DNA of 64,000 nucleotides from Agaricus subrufescens (Eukaryota; Basidiomycota; Agaricomycetes; Agaricales; Agaricaceae): NCBI GenBank assembly GCA_029945375.1, contig CM057058.1, positions 1,550,001 through 1,614,000 on the forward strand, written 5' to 3'. The number at the start of each line of letters is the position of its first letter. Position 1 is the stretch's first letter. Below are positions 34,355-47,391 of this stretch, piece after piece. The notes under the pieces are model-generated. The model searched no databases. It worked only from the letters and a program-made list of their open reading frames with translations, and was not told where the DNA came from. Made by a program: the position numbers and the translations under genes.

Positions 34355-35913
34355 TCACAGCATCGAGTAACCAAGCATCACACCAACCAGGCCAATCCGC
34401 ATTACTGTCGCAGTCGTAGGTAAAATATTGGATAGGGCAGAAGATACAGTCACCGGTGTCACGGCCGCAGATGTGGTCTGTGTAGTAGTCGTCGTTCGCG
34501 TAACTGGCGTTGTCTGCGTTGAGGTGGATGAAGCACTCTGCATGGTCGGACCACTGGATGTGGTCACAGTAGTTTGGCCAGGAAGAGCTGCAGCGTTGAA
34601 GTTATAAGTTCGTATCCAAGAAACCTCCCAGTATGCATTATCATATGTTGATCCAGGACCGACGACGTTATCCACAGGCTGGTACTCATTGTCAGACTGA
34701 AGTTTTACATACTCCAAGCAAGAGAGGGAAACGCACGCAAGACATCGTAGGTGTATGACACGTACTATCATAGATGCCTGGGACACCTGCCCTGTGAAAA
34801 GTTTGAATCAGTTGTTGAATAGTACGTAGAGCATTGAAATATGCTAACCAATCGCCACACAACGTAGTCAGCAATATGAGATTTTGAGGAGTAAAGAACT
34901 CTGCAATATTACAGCCCCCAGCTGGAAATGAAGCACTAGGTACCCCCCATGGCGTTGTATCAATATTTGTAGCGTTATTCGACGATTTGATATTGTCTGG
35001 TATATCAGGTCTCTTTTCCAATGGTTAGAGATCACAAGGAGAGGAATAGGTAGCAGCGACATACACTCCAAAACCAAATAAAGATACCGGAGGCATCGAT
35101 CTGAGTTGCCCATACACCTCCCCCGGCCTGAGCAAAGCCGAGGCCATAGCTATTTGGCTTTGTTTCTCGTACGACACACCCTTCGGGAGTAGAGCAATCT
35201 CCTCCAAGGGTTTGGCCTGTCTGTCCCGGGTTTTGGGCTTGAAAGCAGCCAGGGGTGGTGTGCAGTGCAATTTGGTTATTGGGGAGCATGTTGATGCTTT
35301 CAATGATGTCGATTTCGCCCGCTAGCGGCCAAATTTTACCAGAGCCAAGAGTCCAGAAGGCTGGCCATACCTGTTAAGACGTCATTAGTATATGCTCAAG
35401 GAAAAAGTTAAGGGATTGACACACAGAACACCCAAATGGAATGTGTCGAACGTCGATTATGATTAAGGACCCGAGACCATATACTTCCTGCGATGTGATG
35501 CGTACCTAAGAGATTGGCAAGTTAGCATCGGCTTGGAGCCAAATGAAGATGATAGATAAGCACCGAATTTCTAAACACCGATGGACCATTCGGGATAAAT
35601 GAAGCATTGTCAACTCTTACGACGGCATTGCCGGCATCATTGACATAGGTGAGGCGACTTGACACTGCAGTCTGCCTGTCTACGTAAGTGACATTGCCTG
35701 GATCAAGCGCAGATTGTCAGGGTGGGCGGGGCAGAAAGGATTGCGTCTGCGGTACGTACCAAACGTCGTGTTATCTTGAAAGCCATAGTAGTCCCAGCCA
35801 TCAAAGAAACTTGATCCAGCGTACTCCCGAAGAGGCGCGTAGGCCGCCAAAGCGACGCATGAGCTCAGCCACAGCCAGAAGACCAGCAAACTGCGAGCGC
35901 GCCTGCCGCACAT
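34355..35913 (-). CDS. GH16 beta-glucanase-like protein, GPI-type
   Basis: Secreted glycoside hydrolase family 16 protein on the minus strand, with at least six introns. Start MCGRRARSLLVFWLWLSSCVAL is a signal peptide; the upstream ATG-less bases argue for 35913. Next come YAGSSFFDGWDYYG, QTAVSSRLTYVNDAGN and RITSQEVYGLGSLIIID. The catalytic stretch is PAFWTLG then AGEIDIIESIN, which has the E-x-D-x-x-E pair of nucleophile and acid/base. PWGVPSASFPAGGCNI, LCGDWA, and AYWEVSWIRTYN match fungal endo-1,3(4)-beta-glucanases of this group. The C-terminus is Thr/Ser-rich (QTTVTTSSGPTMQS) and ends in a hydrophobic tail (VMRIGLVGVMLGYSML), as in GPI-anchored wall proteins. Likely acts in wall glucan remodelling. 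Confidence 0.88.
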
Positions 35914-38844
35914 CGTGGCAGAGGACAAATATCGAACATAGTCCAGAACCGCACGCCATTCCGCTCAGAACCCCCTGGGCCATGCGGGGAATGCGGCCCA
36001 TCGCAAGGCGCTGCCGAACCTCGAGCTATTTATGTGTGTTGTGTTATCAGACATCCCACGCGGTCTTCTCACGCCTTTCCGCTACAACATGCTCGCCATA
36101 GGTTCCTCGATGGTCACCTCGGAAGCGCTTTGTCCGGGTCCTCTTAAGGCTGAAATGCGACGTTTGCTTGACGCGTATCACGAGAAGGCAGCGGTAATGA
36201 GGCCGCACAGTCCAAACCCTCTGTTCTTCGTTCCGATTCACTGCGCTACCAAATCCCAGGAAACGAGTTTATCGAGTTTTTAATCAGAGTCGTCACTTAG
36301 ACACTGAGGTTACTGGGGCAACGACGATCCTACTGGAAAATGACACCATTCGTCAGTGTAGCTCGAACCTACTCCACTGTTGCATCATCAATCAAGCCCT
36401 CAATGCCTGCCGATGAATGCTGAAACGCCTAAAAGAACCTTGTTTCTTTTGAGTATGGTAAGTATGTACGTGTTACTGGTATGGAGTCATACGACATCAA
36501 GCTTGTTTGAGCAAACCCTCTTACCACCGCAATCGTCGCTCTATCTTTCAAGATTTGGTTTATTAAGGCCAATCGGACGTATGTGATAACCTCGAGAGCG
36601 CCCAATTAAAGATAACTAGGGAACGACATTACCTCCGCCCCAGGGATCTTATGATGTTCACTGTGAGGGGACAGACTAGGCAAAATCCGGATTTAGCTGC
36701 CATCAGCTGGTTGTATTATCTCTTTTGCCACCGCCACAATGGCCGCATCAATTGAAGTTCTACGACCCGTGATAAATATTTAATGTAGGCCTATGTCTGG
36801 TGAGCGCGATCTTTGTCTCCAATTGTCGATTGATCTTTTGTCTAATTCATAATGCCTGCTTCTGGATGTCTGTTGTTTGACTAGGTATGACTTTTTTTGG
36901 TGGATCATACGCCCTATCCCGCGGCTCTCGGGACTGTGGCAAATTTTCATTACCGCCTGGTCGCTCGCAACGGGCCGTTTTGCGGCCAAAAGTTTCCTAC
37001 GGCTCAGAGTCCCCTTCAAGCCGGCCACATGTTCCGTGGCAACAGGCCGTCTCAGAAGCTTCAACTGTCAATGGGAAAGATAGGCGAAACCCTTGGACAC
37101 GTAGTGTCCGTTGCCGCATAGACGGTTGCGCACGAGTTTGAACGCATCACTGCTGCGCCGCTGTTTTATCAACGTCGAAATTTTTAGGCCGATGGTATAT
37201 GCTACCTATGGCCGTTGATTGGTGCACTTTGTCTCTGTTACCCCTTTGGATTTGACACTTCTACCACGCGTTGTTTGATGAGAATAGTTTGACAGGCCTC
37301 GTGTGCGAGAGAGTCAACAGGAAGCTCGCATTGCTAGGCACATTGATTCTCACGTACACAAATACGCGAGAAACTTTGCTGGACCTTATTCTTCTCGAAG
37401 CTCACTTGAAGGCAGCGCTTCATGTGCCTACGTATTTTTATCGCCGATGTAAGCACTTGTCGTTCTGTTTCAGAGTCGTTCATCGAGGCGATAGTTTGCC
37501 CCCTCGAAACTGACGTACAATTTAAGTCATGATGTAGGTGTCCCCCTTACCGTCAAGGAACGCAACTCCCTAAATTTCCAGTATTCCGGGTTGTAATGTG
37601 ACTCCAATCTGGACTGTTTGGTGGTCCGTCGCACGAGGCGAGGATTGGACACTTATCCGCGTGCCTGAGGCTCCCAACTGAATATCCATGCACTCACAGG
37701 AGTTATTTTTACAAGGAGGGAAGGTTCGTCGTCCGAAAAAATCGCATTCCAGCTGTTTGTCTAAGATTTTTGTCAGACTTCCAGGGAGAATGGAAGTGGT
37801 TTTGTGCACATGGTCTGAGTACCGCGATGCGTGTTCACGGTAAGCCGAAAATGAGGAAGCTATAGCGAAGGTGCTTACTTATCTCACTGTCCTCCGAATA
37901 CGTGCAGGATTTTTCCCAGTCTCATCCACGATCAGCGGAAATATTTGTAGGATCAGTGAGTAGTGCGACTCTTCCCGTGAAGGTTCCGTTCCAAACGATT
38001 ATATTCAGGGGTAGCACGGCGTCGTCGTGCGTTTTTTGTTATCTAATTACTCTACTCAGGGCACATCTGGAAAAGACCTTTTATTTCAGGAAGGCAGGAA
38101 CACCAAGATTATGCTTTTGCTTCAGCTGCGAAAGGTTAGATCCGTCTCTCAATCTGCGTGGCGCGATTTGGAGAGGACTTTAGATGCTGGAAGGGTGCAG
38201 ACAAGGTTGGGCAGGCAAAATTTGGGGTAGTGGCGGTCACGAGCCGCAGAAAGTGAGAAATGGTGCCAAGAAGACTGGAAAGCGATCATCGGGATCGCAT
38301 ATGTTCAGGCTTCTTCCTGGCCGGTGGCTGCGTGTCGGCCATGTCGGAAGGGCTGACAGGCGGACGGCAAATGCAGTCCAGAGAGTGTGGGTATGTCACG
38401 GAACTGACGCATCTGGAGATACGCTGGCGGAAGAGGCTGCCGGTCAAATTGTGGCGTGGCGAGGAGAGGGAAGCGTAGTGGACAGTGATGGAGGGGAGTC
38501 AGCTGGTTGCCGGATAAGGCATGGATAAGACTGCATTGGGACATGACGTAAATGGGATTCGGAGTGCGAAAGGGCTGGTGGACGTGGATTTGGCGCGTCT
38601 GCGGGTTAGATTAGACCAGCACCCATCCAGCCATGCATTTGACAGTCCGCGACAAACCCCAGCGCCCTCCCGATTTGTCAGCCCTCAGCGGAACATATAT
38701 AACCGTCCGCTCCCACCTTTCCACTTCCCACCTCTTCTCTTCCCTCCTCCTCTTCCGCCCGCGTAACCTGTAGCGACGCCGGCCCTTCCCTTCTGGTCTC
38801 CCCCCTCCCCACGCCCCTCGAGGACCCTTTTCTGCCCCAGCACC
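35914..38844. other. Long gene-free region upstream of the P450
   Basis: About 2.9 kb without a supported gene on either strand. Short open frames exist but none looks protein-like. The last 150 bp are pyrimidine-rich and contain the TATA box listed separately. It could be a long regulatory region or hold an unseen RNA gene. Confidence 0.45.
38694..38703 (+). promoter_or_regulatory. TATA box of the P450 gene
   Basis: 'CATATATAAC' lies about 150 bp before the P450 ATG and is followed by a CT-rich stretch (38705-38760), a typical fungal core promoter layout with the start of transcription in or after the pyrimidine tract. Confidence 0.55.
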
Positions 38845-40824
38845 ATGCTTTTCGCGTTCCTCTTTCCCCTACACAGCTTATTCCTTAGTCTCGCCTCGGC
38901 TACCTCTGTCTACATTCTTATCCGCGCCTTCTACAACCTTTTTGTCTCTCCCCTCAGCGCAATCCCCGGGCCCTGGTACGCCGCCGTCTCGGACCTCTGG
39001 CTCAACATCCACGTTATCCGCCTCCGCCAATGCAAGACGATCCAGGAGCTCTTTGAGGCATACGGGCCCATCGTGCGGGTTGGCCCGAATAAGATTGTCT
39101 TCCGCGATATCTCCACCATGCGAACGGTCTATTCTGTTCATAAATTCGACAAAAGTAACTATTATAAGAGCCTTTTAACGTGCGTCCCTCGATTACCGTG
39201 CTGTGTGGCAAAAGAAAAATAACTCAAATTTTGCCTTCGCAGCAACGACAACGATCATGCGTAAGTGCAGAAGTGCATATATGCGTCTTGCATGCTGACT
39301 TGTTGTCTGCAGCATGACGACTTTGGATCACGCACACCACATCATTCGCAGGCGGGGCTACGCTCCACATTATACGCCGACCAATGTTGCCAAGCTACAA
39401 CCTGAAATGCATGAGTCTATGTGTGAGGTTTTAAATGTATGCCACCCCCTTTAGGGAATGAGTGCTAGGTCATTTAATTGTTATCTTGGGCCAGATACTG
39501 GATAACATCGCCGGGAAAACTTCCACCGAATGCCTTACCCTTTTCAGGCATCTTATGGTGGACGTTGTGGTGTCTTCTTCTTATGGTTATCGCCTCGGAG
39601 CAGTTACCAAGTGGGCCATGGACGTCGAGGACCCTCTTTCCACGGCGATCAACGACTTCCCAAAGCGGGGGATCCTGGTATTACCCTTCGTTAAGCGTCC
39701 TGTCGTGCTACTGAACCACAATTAGCGCAGTATCGTGCCCAGTTGGGCGTGGAAGCTCGTTTGTCGCCTACCAAATGCTCGATGGCAGCAGATGTGTGAT
39801 TCTGACAAGATCATGGCCGAGGTATGTAATCATTCCGACGATCGGGTTTCATTAACTCTTATGCTTCGTAGTTTGTCAGCTCGCGAGTGTATGAGATGAG
39901 GACACAAATGAATGCTGGAAAGATTGGTGAATCAGAGAAGATCTCCATGCTACAGCGCCTTCTCGAGTATCGCTACCCCTCAAATGAACTCATGCCTGAT
40001 CACGACATCATTTCGGAGTGTATGGGTCACCTGTGGGTTGTTTGATCTATGCGCTTTTGCACTGTCTGACGTAGTCGTTAGAATTGCAGGCTCAGACACT
40101 AGCTCCATTTCTCTATCTTATTTCTTCTGGGAACTCAGCCGCCGACCCGATATCCTCAAAAAGCTCCAGGATGAAATCGATGAGGTTATGCCCGACTCTC
40201 GAGCAATCCCAGACATCTGCGTTCTCCAGGAATTACCATATTTGAGTGCATTCATCAAAGAAGGTCTGATTTGATCCACGCCCCATCTATTGAGAAGGAT
40301 AGGACTAAACGATTTGAGTAGGGCTTCGGGTTTACACTGCCGCTCCTAGCCTTCTGGAGCGTGTGGTACCAAACTCTACGGCTAAGAGCGGCGCTTGCGA
40401 TGAAATCTTCGACCTCATGGGCTACGCGCTTCCTCCTGGGACTGTCGTTTCTACTCAAGCCTGGTCGATGCACCGTGATCCATCCGTTTTTCCTTCTCCC
40501 GATACATTTCTCCCAGAACGTTGGCTCGAGAGTTCACTGGATGATCTCGTTAACATGAACCAACATATGATGCCTTTCGGGACTGGTACCCGTGTTTGTG
40601 GCGGCCAAAATCTGGCACAAGTTATGCTTCGTGTAGCCATTGCTGCCGTCGTCAAGAGTTTCAACATTGCAGCGCCCGCCGAGACTAACGAGAGGAGTAT
40701 GGAAATAAAAGACAGTTTTGTAAGTCTACACACGCTCACTCTCTCGGTCGTGGTTGACTTGTGATTGCAGGTTATATTCCCTGCGGCGATGGAGTGCAAG
40801 CTCATCTTCCTTCCGCGCCATTGA
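38845..40824 (+). CDS. Cytochrome P450 monooxygenase
   Basis: Microsomal heme monooxygenase. The N-terminus MLFAFLFPLHSLFLSLASA is a membrane anchor followed by IPGPWYAAVSDLWL. Later signatures are all there: AGSDTSSISLSYFFWE (I helix, oxygen activation), ELPYLSAFIKEGLR (K helix with the ExxR pair, rebuilt over an intron), DTFLPERWLE, and the heme loop MPFGTGTRVCGGQNLA with its Cys ligand. About 520 residues after removing nine or so introns. An 18-nt micro-exon at about 39241-39258 is needed to join KSLLT to MTTLDHAHH. One intron (about 39680-39724) would otherwise leave a stop. CYP family not assigned. No terpene or polyketide enzyme is adjacent, so a cluster is not supported. Confidence 0.92.
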
Positions 40825-41365
40825 TTTCTATGTCACTATTTCGCCTTTCTTCAGCTTTCAGTTAATTTGTTGACCTCTCACAGTCTTCATTCTCTACACG
40901 ATCATGGCTTTACGAGTACTTTTCAGCTATCTTTTCGTTTGCACTTCCTCCCTCCATGCGCTCCCTCCGCCTGCTTTCGTTAAGCGTTTTACTATCATTT
41001 TCTTGTTTATGAGTCTCATTCGGTAACCATCATCAGCACATTCTGGGCGTTCGGGTTTTGATCATAGGATCCATTTGTTTTCTTGTCTATAGTCGCATTC
41101 ATTGTCCTAGGGTAATATTTTCGGGACGGACCCGTTTGTACTTTGTTATCGTATGCCCTTCCTAGCTGTTATGCTGGGAATAATTAGTTCGCCGTTAGAT
41201 TCAGTGTGTACGAAGTTGAATAAAACTTTTTATATTTAGACATTTGGTTACAACCGCGATTAACACAGCGCAAGGCCGTGTTCCGCATGTTCGCGATACA
41301 AGTACAAGATGATGATGAGTGTATACACCACAGAGAGAAGGAAAACAATGAGTCACGCTAATAAC

Positions 41366-42810
41366 TCAGTGTCGCTTGGCAGATCCAGAGGGAGAAGAAA
41401 CTTCCGCCCAACTTCCACCACTGCCATCACTGCCAAACTCGCTCATCACATCTAAATCTGTCATAGATTCCAGGTCAGATAAATTAGAGTGCGGAGAACG
41501 AGGAGAAAGAGCGTTTGGTGAGGCAAAGTTGATGGGAGAGGGTGAGGAGAGCTGGGAGAGCTCTTCATGAGAGGTGCGGGTGGGCGGGTCATAGTTGGCG
41601 TCAAGTGGAGAGGGACGGAGGGGATTAGGTGAAGTAGGGAATGATTGATAAAGCGAACTTGAAATTATGTGCTGAGACGGAGATAAACCGCGTGCAGGCG
41701 TGTGAGGGACAGACCATCTATCAAATTCGGAAGAAAAGGGATCCGGGCCGTGATCGAGAGGTTGAACGACAGCGAAGGGTGAAAGTGCTTGCGGAACAGC
41801 GAGTGGGGAGAAGGTAGTAAAGGGAGAAGAGGTGCCTGAAGAAGGTGGGGAGAGAAGCTCGACGCCTCGTTCTCGATCAAGCTCCTGAGGATAAGATTGT
41901 GATAGAGATGGGATGGGAGAGGAGGCGGATGGCGGTGAGTGTTGGTGGTCTGGCATAGTTCGACTTGTCGAGGAAGCTAAACGGGGTGTAGATTTCTCGA
42001 GAACTTGTGATGATCCGGTTGTCGGGTTGTTGTCGGTCACATGTGGGCGGGCAGTTGATTCGCTGATGAAGCTCTGTGGTGTGCCTATAGATGATACTTG
42101 GGGAGGCGGTGAGGATGCAACACTTGCGAGTGTAGCCGTGGGAGTTGTGGGGGCCGAGGTATTGCTATCAAATATAACATGCGTCGGCGACGCGGTCGGC
42201 TTTGTCGGGATCGGGACCGAATTGATGGGCTGTGCCTGGTTATGAGCAATATAAGAACATTGGGCGGCCAACTGAGAAGTGGGAGAGAAAGGACACACCT
42301 GATCCATGGGTCGTACAGCACGATTCAGACGATGTCTCAAAGAAGACGCTCTCTGACTTCGTTCTACTTCACTCCTCCATTGATTTACGTCGCGTGTTTG
42401 ACCGGAACTGAGATCATCTATCCTGGTCGCAGAGCTCGAGGAATTACCGTTTTGTTTGCTGATACGACTGAAGGAACCAGTTTGCCTCGAGTCGTCCTCG
42501 GAGTCAGAAGACGAGGTATTCGAGTCAGAGGGCTGGGAAAGATCACCCCGTCTTCTACGAAGAGGGATCGTGGCGGGAACAGAAATAGGGCTCTCTCGTT
42601 GTCTTTGAGCCCTACGGTGAGCAATAAACTCTTCTGCCCACTGTTCAATCATGGGCGCCAGATGAGGGTCATACACAAACTAGACGACGAGACGGTTCAG
42701 AGGCGGTACCCTGAGCGCTGCCATGAGGCTTTTTACTCACATGCTTGAAGGCGGCTGCAGCCCCGACTGCGCTCACAACCGCAAGGACGTATACTGCAGG
42801 CGCAGGCATT
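41366..42810 (-). CDS. Single-pass membrane protein with long disordered tail
   Basis: Exon 1 starts at 42810 with MPAPAVYVLAVVSAVGAAAA, a transmembrane segment, and joins over a short intron to FVYDPHLAPMIEQWAEEFIA, a conserved-looking amphipathic helix. The rest (about 400 residues) is Ser/Pro-rich and disordered, with RRAQRQRESPISVPATIP, many SPS/SPF motifs and an acidic SESMTDLDVMSEFG-like end region. A second 63-nt intron after PMDQ (GT at about 42297, AG before AQPINSV) is likely, since it has perfect ends and its translation is out of character. No catalytic domain. It could be an organelle-surface adaptor; that is a guess. Confidence 0.65.
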
Positions 42811-45202
42811 GCAGTGGGTGGGAATGGGAAAAAGGTGAAAGGAGTAGACCCAGGTCGTGTCGTTAATCTCAAGTCAATCACATGGCCGTAGATGCCGCGA
42901 ATCAAAAAAGGAAGTCGTCGTTCACGATCATAGTTCGGCTGTATAGAATTACCACATATCATATCATCTTAGCGACAGCATATCAAATGTCGTCGCTTGT
43001 TATCATAGCCTTGCCCATGCATGGACAACGGAATAGCTCGTGCTTGCTCAATACTGCGCTTCACTTGTATCTTGGCGTTGAGGGTGACTTGAGGTTGTCT
43101 GCACTGGTTCGTGTCGATTGATGTGTGCACTATCACTCGAAAATAGCCGAGTTCTTCTATCAGCAGAACAGAATACATTGCATACACTGACGATCTCATA
43201 GCAATATATCTCCTTAGGGAGTTTTCAAAGGAGGGGCCGGGATGCTTAGCGTTTTGAGTGAGGCATTTTTTCTCTTGGTCGACCATGGAGCCAGCTGAGT
43301 GAGCAAGCCTCTGCGCGCAGTTTAATGTTCTTTTTTTTCTTCTGTTCCAGCGCCGTGGTTTACTCGGACTAGTTAAACCTCATGTTTCTCAACGTGGGAA
43401 TTGTATTATGGGGTCGAGAAGCCTCGTTTTAGGTGGACGACATGGCTAGGCCTTTGCAAGGAGGTAATTTCGGGATCACATCCCTTTGACGTGAGGTCAT
43501 TGAGTCTGGTTCTCAGCAGGGAGAATGCCGGGACTCTTAAACCTTTGTGGACGTAGTGATGACATTCCTCGGGATAGAATACCAAGTCGGACCAAGTATA
43601 AAATGGATCTCTTTAAAACATCCATGCAATGGGGATGGCAATACACGCGGTACAGGTGTGAAGGCCGCATAGAAAATTGGAGCCCAGTAATGACATCGTT
43701 TAGGTTGCGTCGATCATGGGAGCACGGCGACTCAAGTTGGGGGAAGAGACCGTAAAGCTATAAAACATGTCGAGTCGCCAAGCCCAAATGACCTCCGTCG
43801 TCGTGTCCCGACTCTACTCTAGCCGACCTACCAATAATCCCCTTATCTTATCACACTCTCATATTCTCCCTTGACTTACTAAATTCCGGGTCGGGTCTTT
43901 CACCAATCGTGGTTTCACTCTACTGCTCCCCCTGCAGAAAATGATTTTTCGTTGCAGGCAAGTAAAAATAAATCTTCCTTACTTCAGAATCGTGCTATTG
44001 TCAAGATTACCATGCAAAGGGGCGGTCCTCACTTGCAGACACTTCATGCATGACCTGTTCTTTCATTGTAGGGGTGACTGCCAATCGGCTATGCCTGATT
44101 CGGCAAATCACCATTTCTCACTACAACCATCATCGTCCCAAGCACCCGCACTCGTTTTACCCACCTAGCACTCTCGCGGAGCAGCCTACACTCAAGACGG
44201 CTACCAAAATTCAAGAATTTTCTAATTTCCGAGTTTCGAGTCATCGCAGGGACGAAATTCAAAAAAAAAAAAATTGGCGACCGTCAACTGTCGGGTTCGC
44301 CTCTCCGATGTATGCAGCATCGATCGGATAGCTTGGCAGCTAGGGATTGGAGGAGAGAATGGCCTTCTCACAAGGAAATTTTTTGTTTCTATTCAATTGG
44401 GCATTGGGTACGAATTTTCATTTCTTTTTTTCCGTCGTCAGCGTCGTCAGTGGCACTCGACTCTCTACACTGAAATCCTTTGTATAAAGTATAATAGCTA
44501 TTGAATAATCACCCCTTTCCGTCTTTGCTGTTCGATCGTCTCAATCTCAGCCCTCTACTGTGTCTCTGCTTCTCTGCGTCTCTCTTTTCGTCGTCTCACT
44601 ACCTGCTGTCCCTTGCCCCATCGTCTCGATTGATCACTACTCGTACCCGGTTCTGAAGCATTGAGGTCGTTTCGTCGACCTCACATTGTTGAGGAACTCG
44701 TCTCCTCTTCATCACACCAATTTCTACCCCATGCCTGTAATTTAATGACTCACTACTTGATGCATTCACATCCGAGGACAGCAATCATGTCAAACCTGAT
44801 AAACAGTCCAAGCCGAAATCACAAGCGCGAAAGGATACTGGTTCAACTCCAACGAATGCTGTTCCGAACTTCCGGAAGTGTCACCGAACAGATCCACCAG
44901 GCATTATCTCACCCTAGTCGCCACCCGTTTCCAATACAAGATTAAGCTTCTCGAGAATGGTAAGACCGGGATCATTAGCAACTTTGGGGTTGTCACGAGT
45001 GCAAACGCTATCGCTACCACTGCCATACGGAACAGGAGAACAGGAGAAGGACTGACGAGGGTACATGACGCACTGTGTGAAGTGTTCGCTGGCGTTGTGA
45101 AATGCAAGGAAATCTTCACAGGCGCATTTTTTTTCGTTCCGGGCGTTGTTCTTCTCTGGCTATCGTCCCTTCTGGTTGTCCTTCTCTCAGAGTCCTATTG
45201 TT
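42811..45202. other. Gene-poor intergenic region
   Basis: No gene recognised. Bases about 44500-44640 are CT-rich. Bases 44662-44720 share about 50 bp with the right end of the small insertion inside the copia integrase (60018-60062), so a degraded member of that repeat family lies here. Confidence 0.4.
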
Positions 45203-45830
45203 TTACAGGTTCCATAAACATTTCTGTGCCAAAACGGCATGCAAAATGGTCCGTTGATACATGAAGTACAAATGTGCAAAGATGAGCTTAATTTGCCCTC
45301 GGAGTCCAACGCACAGTTCTCGCGCAACACGCTCTTTCAACGATGTTTGGGAAATCTCGGGGCTGTTGAGCAATATCACCTTGGTTCCATTCTGCCATCA
45401 GGAGTCTCATAATTACAGAGGATAATATCCGATTGAATGACCAAGATCCCGCTGACTTACGAATGGAGTTCTCTTGTGTCTTTGACTCAAAAATAGAACC
45501 AGCTTGTATAGTACTCTTTATTCTTACTTATCCTCGTAAACCTTTAACTACTCACACTTAGCGATGCCCTCCCTATCTAGCCCTTACCGTTGTGCCGCGA
45601 TAGATGGCTCCGGAAGATGACGTCATGTAACTTCCCTCAGGATTGGCATCAGCGAAATCCGAATATCCCAATTGGGCATCAATATAACCTTTCTCATGAT
45701 GTCCAGCCCATTCCATTTCAAAGATCAATCGATCAACAGTAGATTGGATGACCGCAGTGCTAAGATCGGAGACCTCTTGCCAGACATACTATGTCAAGTA
45801 GATTTGTCGACAGCCCGATCGTGTAACTCT
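45203..45830 (-). pseudogene. Unidentified coding-like exons, probably a decayed gene
   Basis: Two minus-strand stretches read like real protein. The upstream one (about 45822-45610) gives VWQEVSDLSTAVIQSTVDRL, then EMEWAGHHEKGYIDAQLGYS and GSYMTSSSGAIYRGTT, and ends at a GTAAGG donor. The downstream one (about 45387-45203), after an AG acceptor, gives GTKVILLNSPEISQTSLKER and VARELCVGLRGQIKL and stops. Upstream of the first stretch a -1 frame change and a stop break the frame, so it looks decayed or I mis-splice it. No family recognised. Confidence 0.35.
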
Positions 45831-46313
45831 GGAAAACGCCCTCCACAGCCTTTATTACATTGATGCCTAACACCGCACTCAACCGTTGTATTTGAGTTAT
45901 TTAGGATATCATGATAGCAGAGGAGGCTGGTTGCACTGCTCGCTTAAACAATACATTCTACTCCTTTGTTGATCATGAACGATGAACCTGATGATAGCCT
46001 CGTGAAAGGGGGGTCATTACTGCCATTAGCACAGTATCAGTTCATGAGCAAGAGCGGGATGTCACTGCGCAGTTTTATTTGACGGTCTCCGATCTGCGGG
46101 GCCCGAAAGAAGTTGGGTCAGAGATCTATTGAATCTAATAATAAACCTTCCGAGGATTGTTTGGCCCTTTGTGACCCTATCCGTGTTTTGAAGTTCAGCT
46201 ACCGCGCGAGGACGAGCAGCTTTAAGTGTGTTTGCAATACCTGTACCGTGCTTCTGTTACTGCACTAAGATTCCTATATAAGCCCAAAATATGGCAGCTT
46301 GACATTTATCCAT

Positions 46314-47382
46314 ATGACATCCTCTTCCCAAGCGACTCTCGCCGAAGACTTCTGGGGGCCGACACTGGCATACAGAATCAAAAGTACTTTCACTCAAGCC
46401 TTACAGAGGTTGACCTTTTACTTGCTCAACCGCCTGTGCGTACTTGTCTCTCAGTCGTTATCCAGGATAATTTTAATGCTGATTAATGAGCACCAGCACT
46501 ACTGATCTTGGTTTACTTTTTGATTGTTCTGCTGTTTTCTTGTCTGCCGGAATACCGTACTGGTACTATCGCTGGTTTCATCCAAAGTTGTCTACTGACC
46601 TGGAACTTGGCAACAACCACCATTCTGATCTCAAAGATCACTGGTTAAATGTGGCTCAAATGGCTCTTGGTGTGTGGGAGGCATATAAACTAATTGTTGG
46701 TGTGACATTAGCGTCAGTGACACTCGACTTCGCTATGTCATTACCGTGAAGCTGATCGCTGGGCAGAGCAACCTTCCCTCTCATATCAGTCTCGCCGCTA
46801 CCACATTGTTCATGGGCATATATCTTTGCGATCCTATCTCTCGCGTACGGGTTAACCATGCTCACTACTTGTGTCATCCTCGGAGTGTATAACCACGACA
46901 CGGATATCAATGATCTACCTACCTCTTGGTATCTTGTGCGTGTTTAGCCCACCATTGTCGTGTCTCATGACAGCTGACCTTTCCGAGGCACCAGGAAGCA
47001 ATTTCTTCAATAGCAACGTTGTACGCTTTTACGTTTTTCTCTCATTGCTGAGCATTTGGTTTGCACAGTAGGTCACCCTCTGGGCTTCCATAACTCTTGA
47101 ATCCAACTAACATGTTGGAAATGAAGATATGTTATCTCTTTTACAGCCACTCTTTTCATGGTAGCAGTTGGAGTACAAGCTTCGCATGAAGATTTCGAGG
47201 TTGGCTCTTGCACGGCGTCATTGATGGTTCTTTGCCACAATGTGAAATTTCTTTTAGTTGTGGTTCCTCTGATTATCATCACTGCTGCTACAACTTGTGC
47301 TCGTAGCACCAAGTATGCACGGAGGAATTCTCATAGTCAGCAACGAGTCTTAATATTAGACGACTCATTGCGCCCAGGATGA
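46314..47382 (+). CDS. Possible multi-exon membrane protein gene (uncertain)
   Basis: A TATATAAG box at about 46276 lies 35-40 bp before an ATG at 46314 that opens MTSSSQATLAEDFWGPTLAY. Further right, in other frames, are LGLLFDCSAVFLSAGIPYWY (from about 46504) and, after a GTAGGT..CAG intron at about 47068-47149, ATLFMVAVGVQAS and FLLVVVPLIIITAATTCA. The hydrophobic segments and splice-like ends suggest a membrane protein in several exons, but I could not join them into one frame with confidence. It could also be a pseudogene. Confidence 0.3.
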
Positions 47383-47391
47383 GCATCTGTG

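Noticed and set aside
38845..42810. Secondary metabolite cluster around the P450
   Set aside because: Neighbours are a disordered membrane protein and a GH16 enzyme; no terpene cyclase, PKS, NRPS or specific transporter is adjacent.
44830..44860. tRNA-like 'GGTTCAACTCC' box
   Set aside because: No matching acceptor stem, D-arm or anticodon arm at the right spacing.
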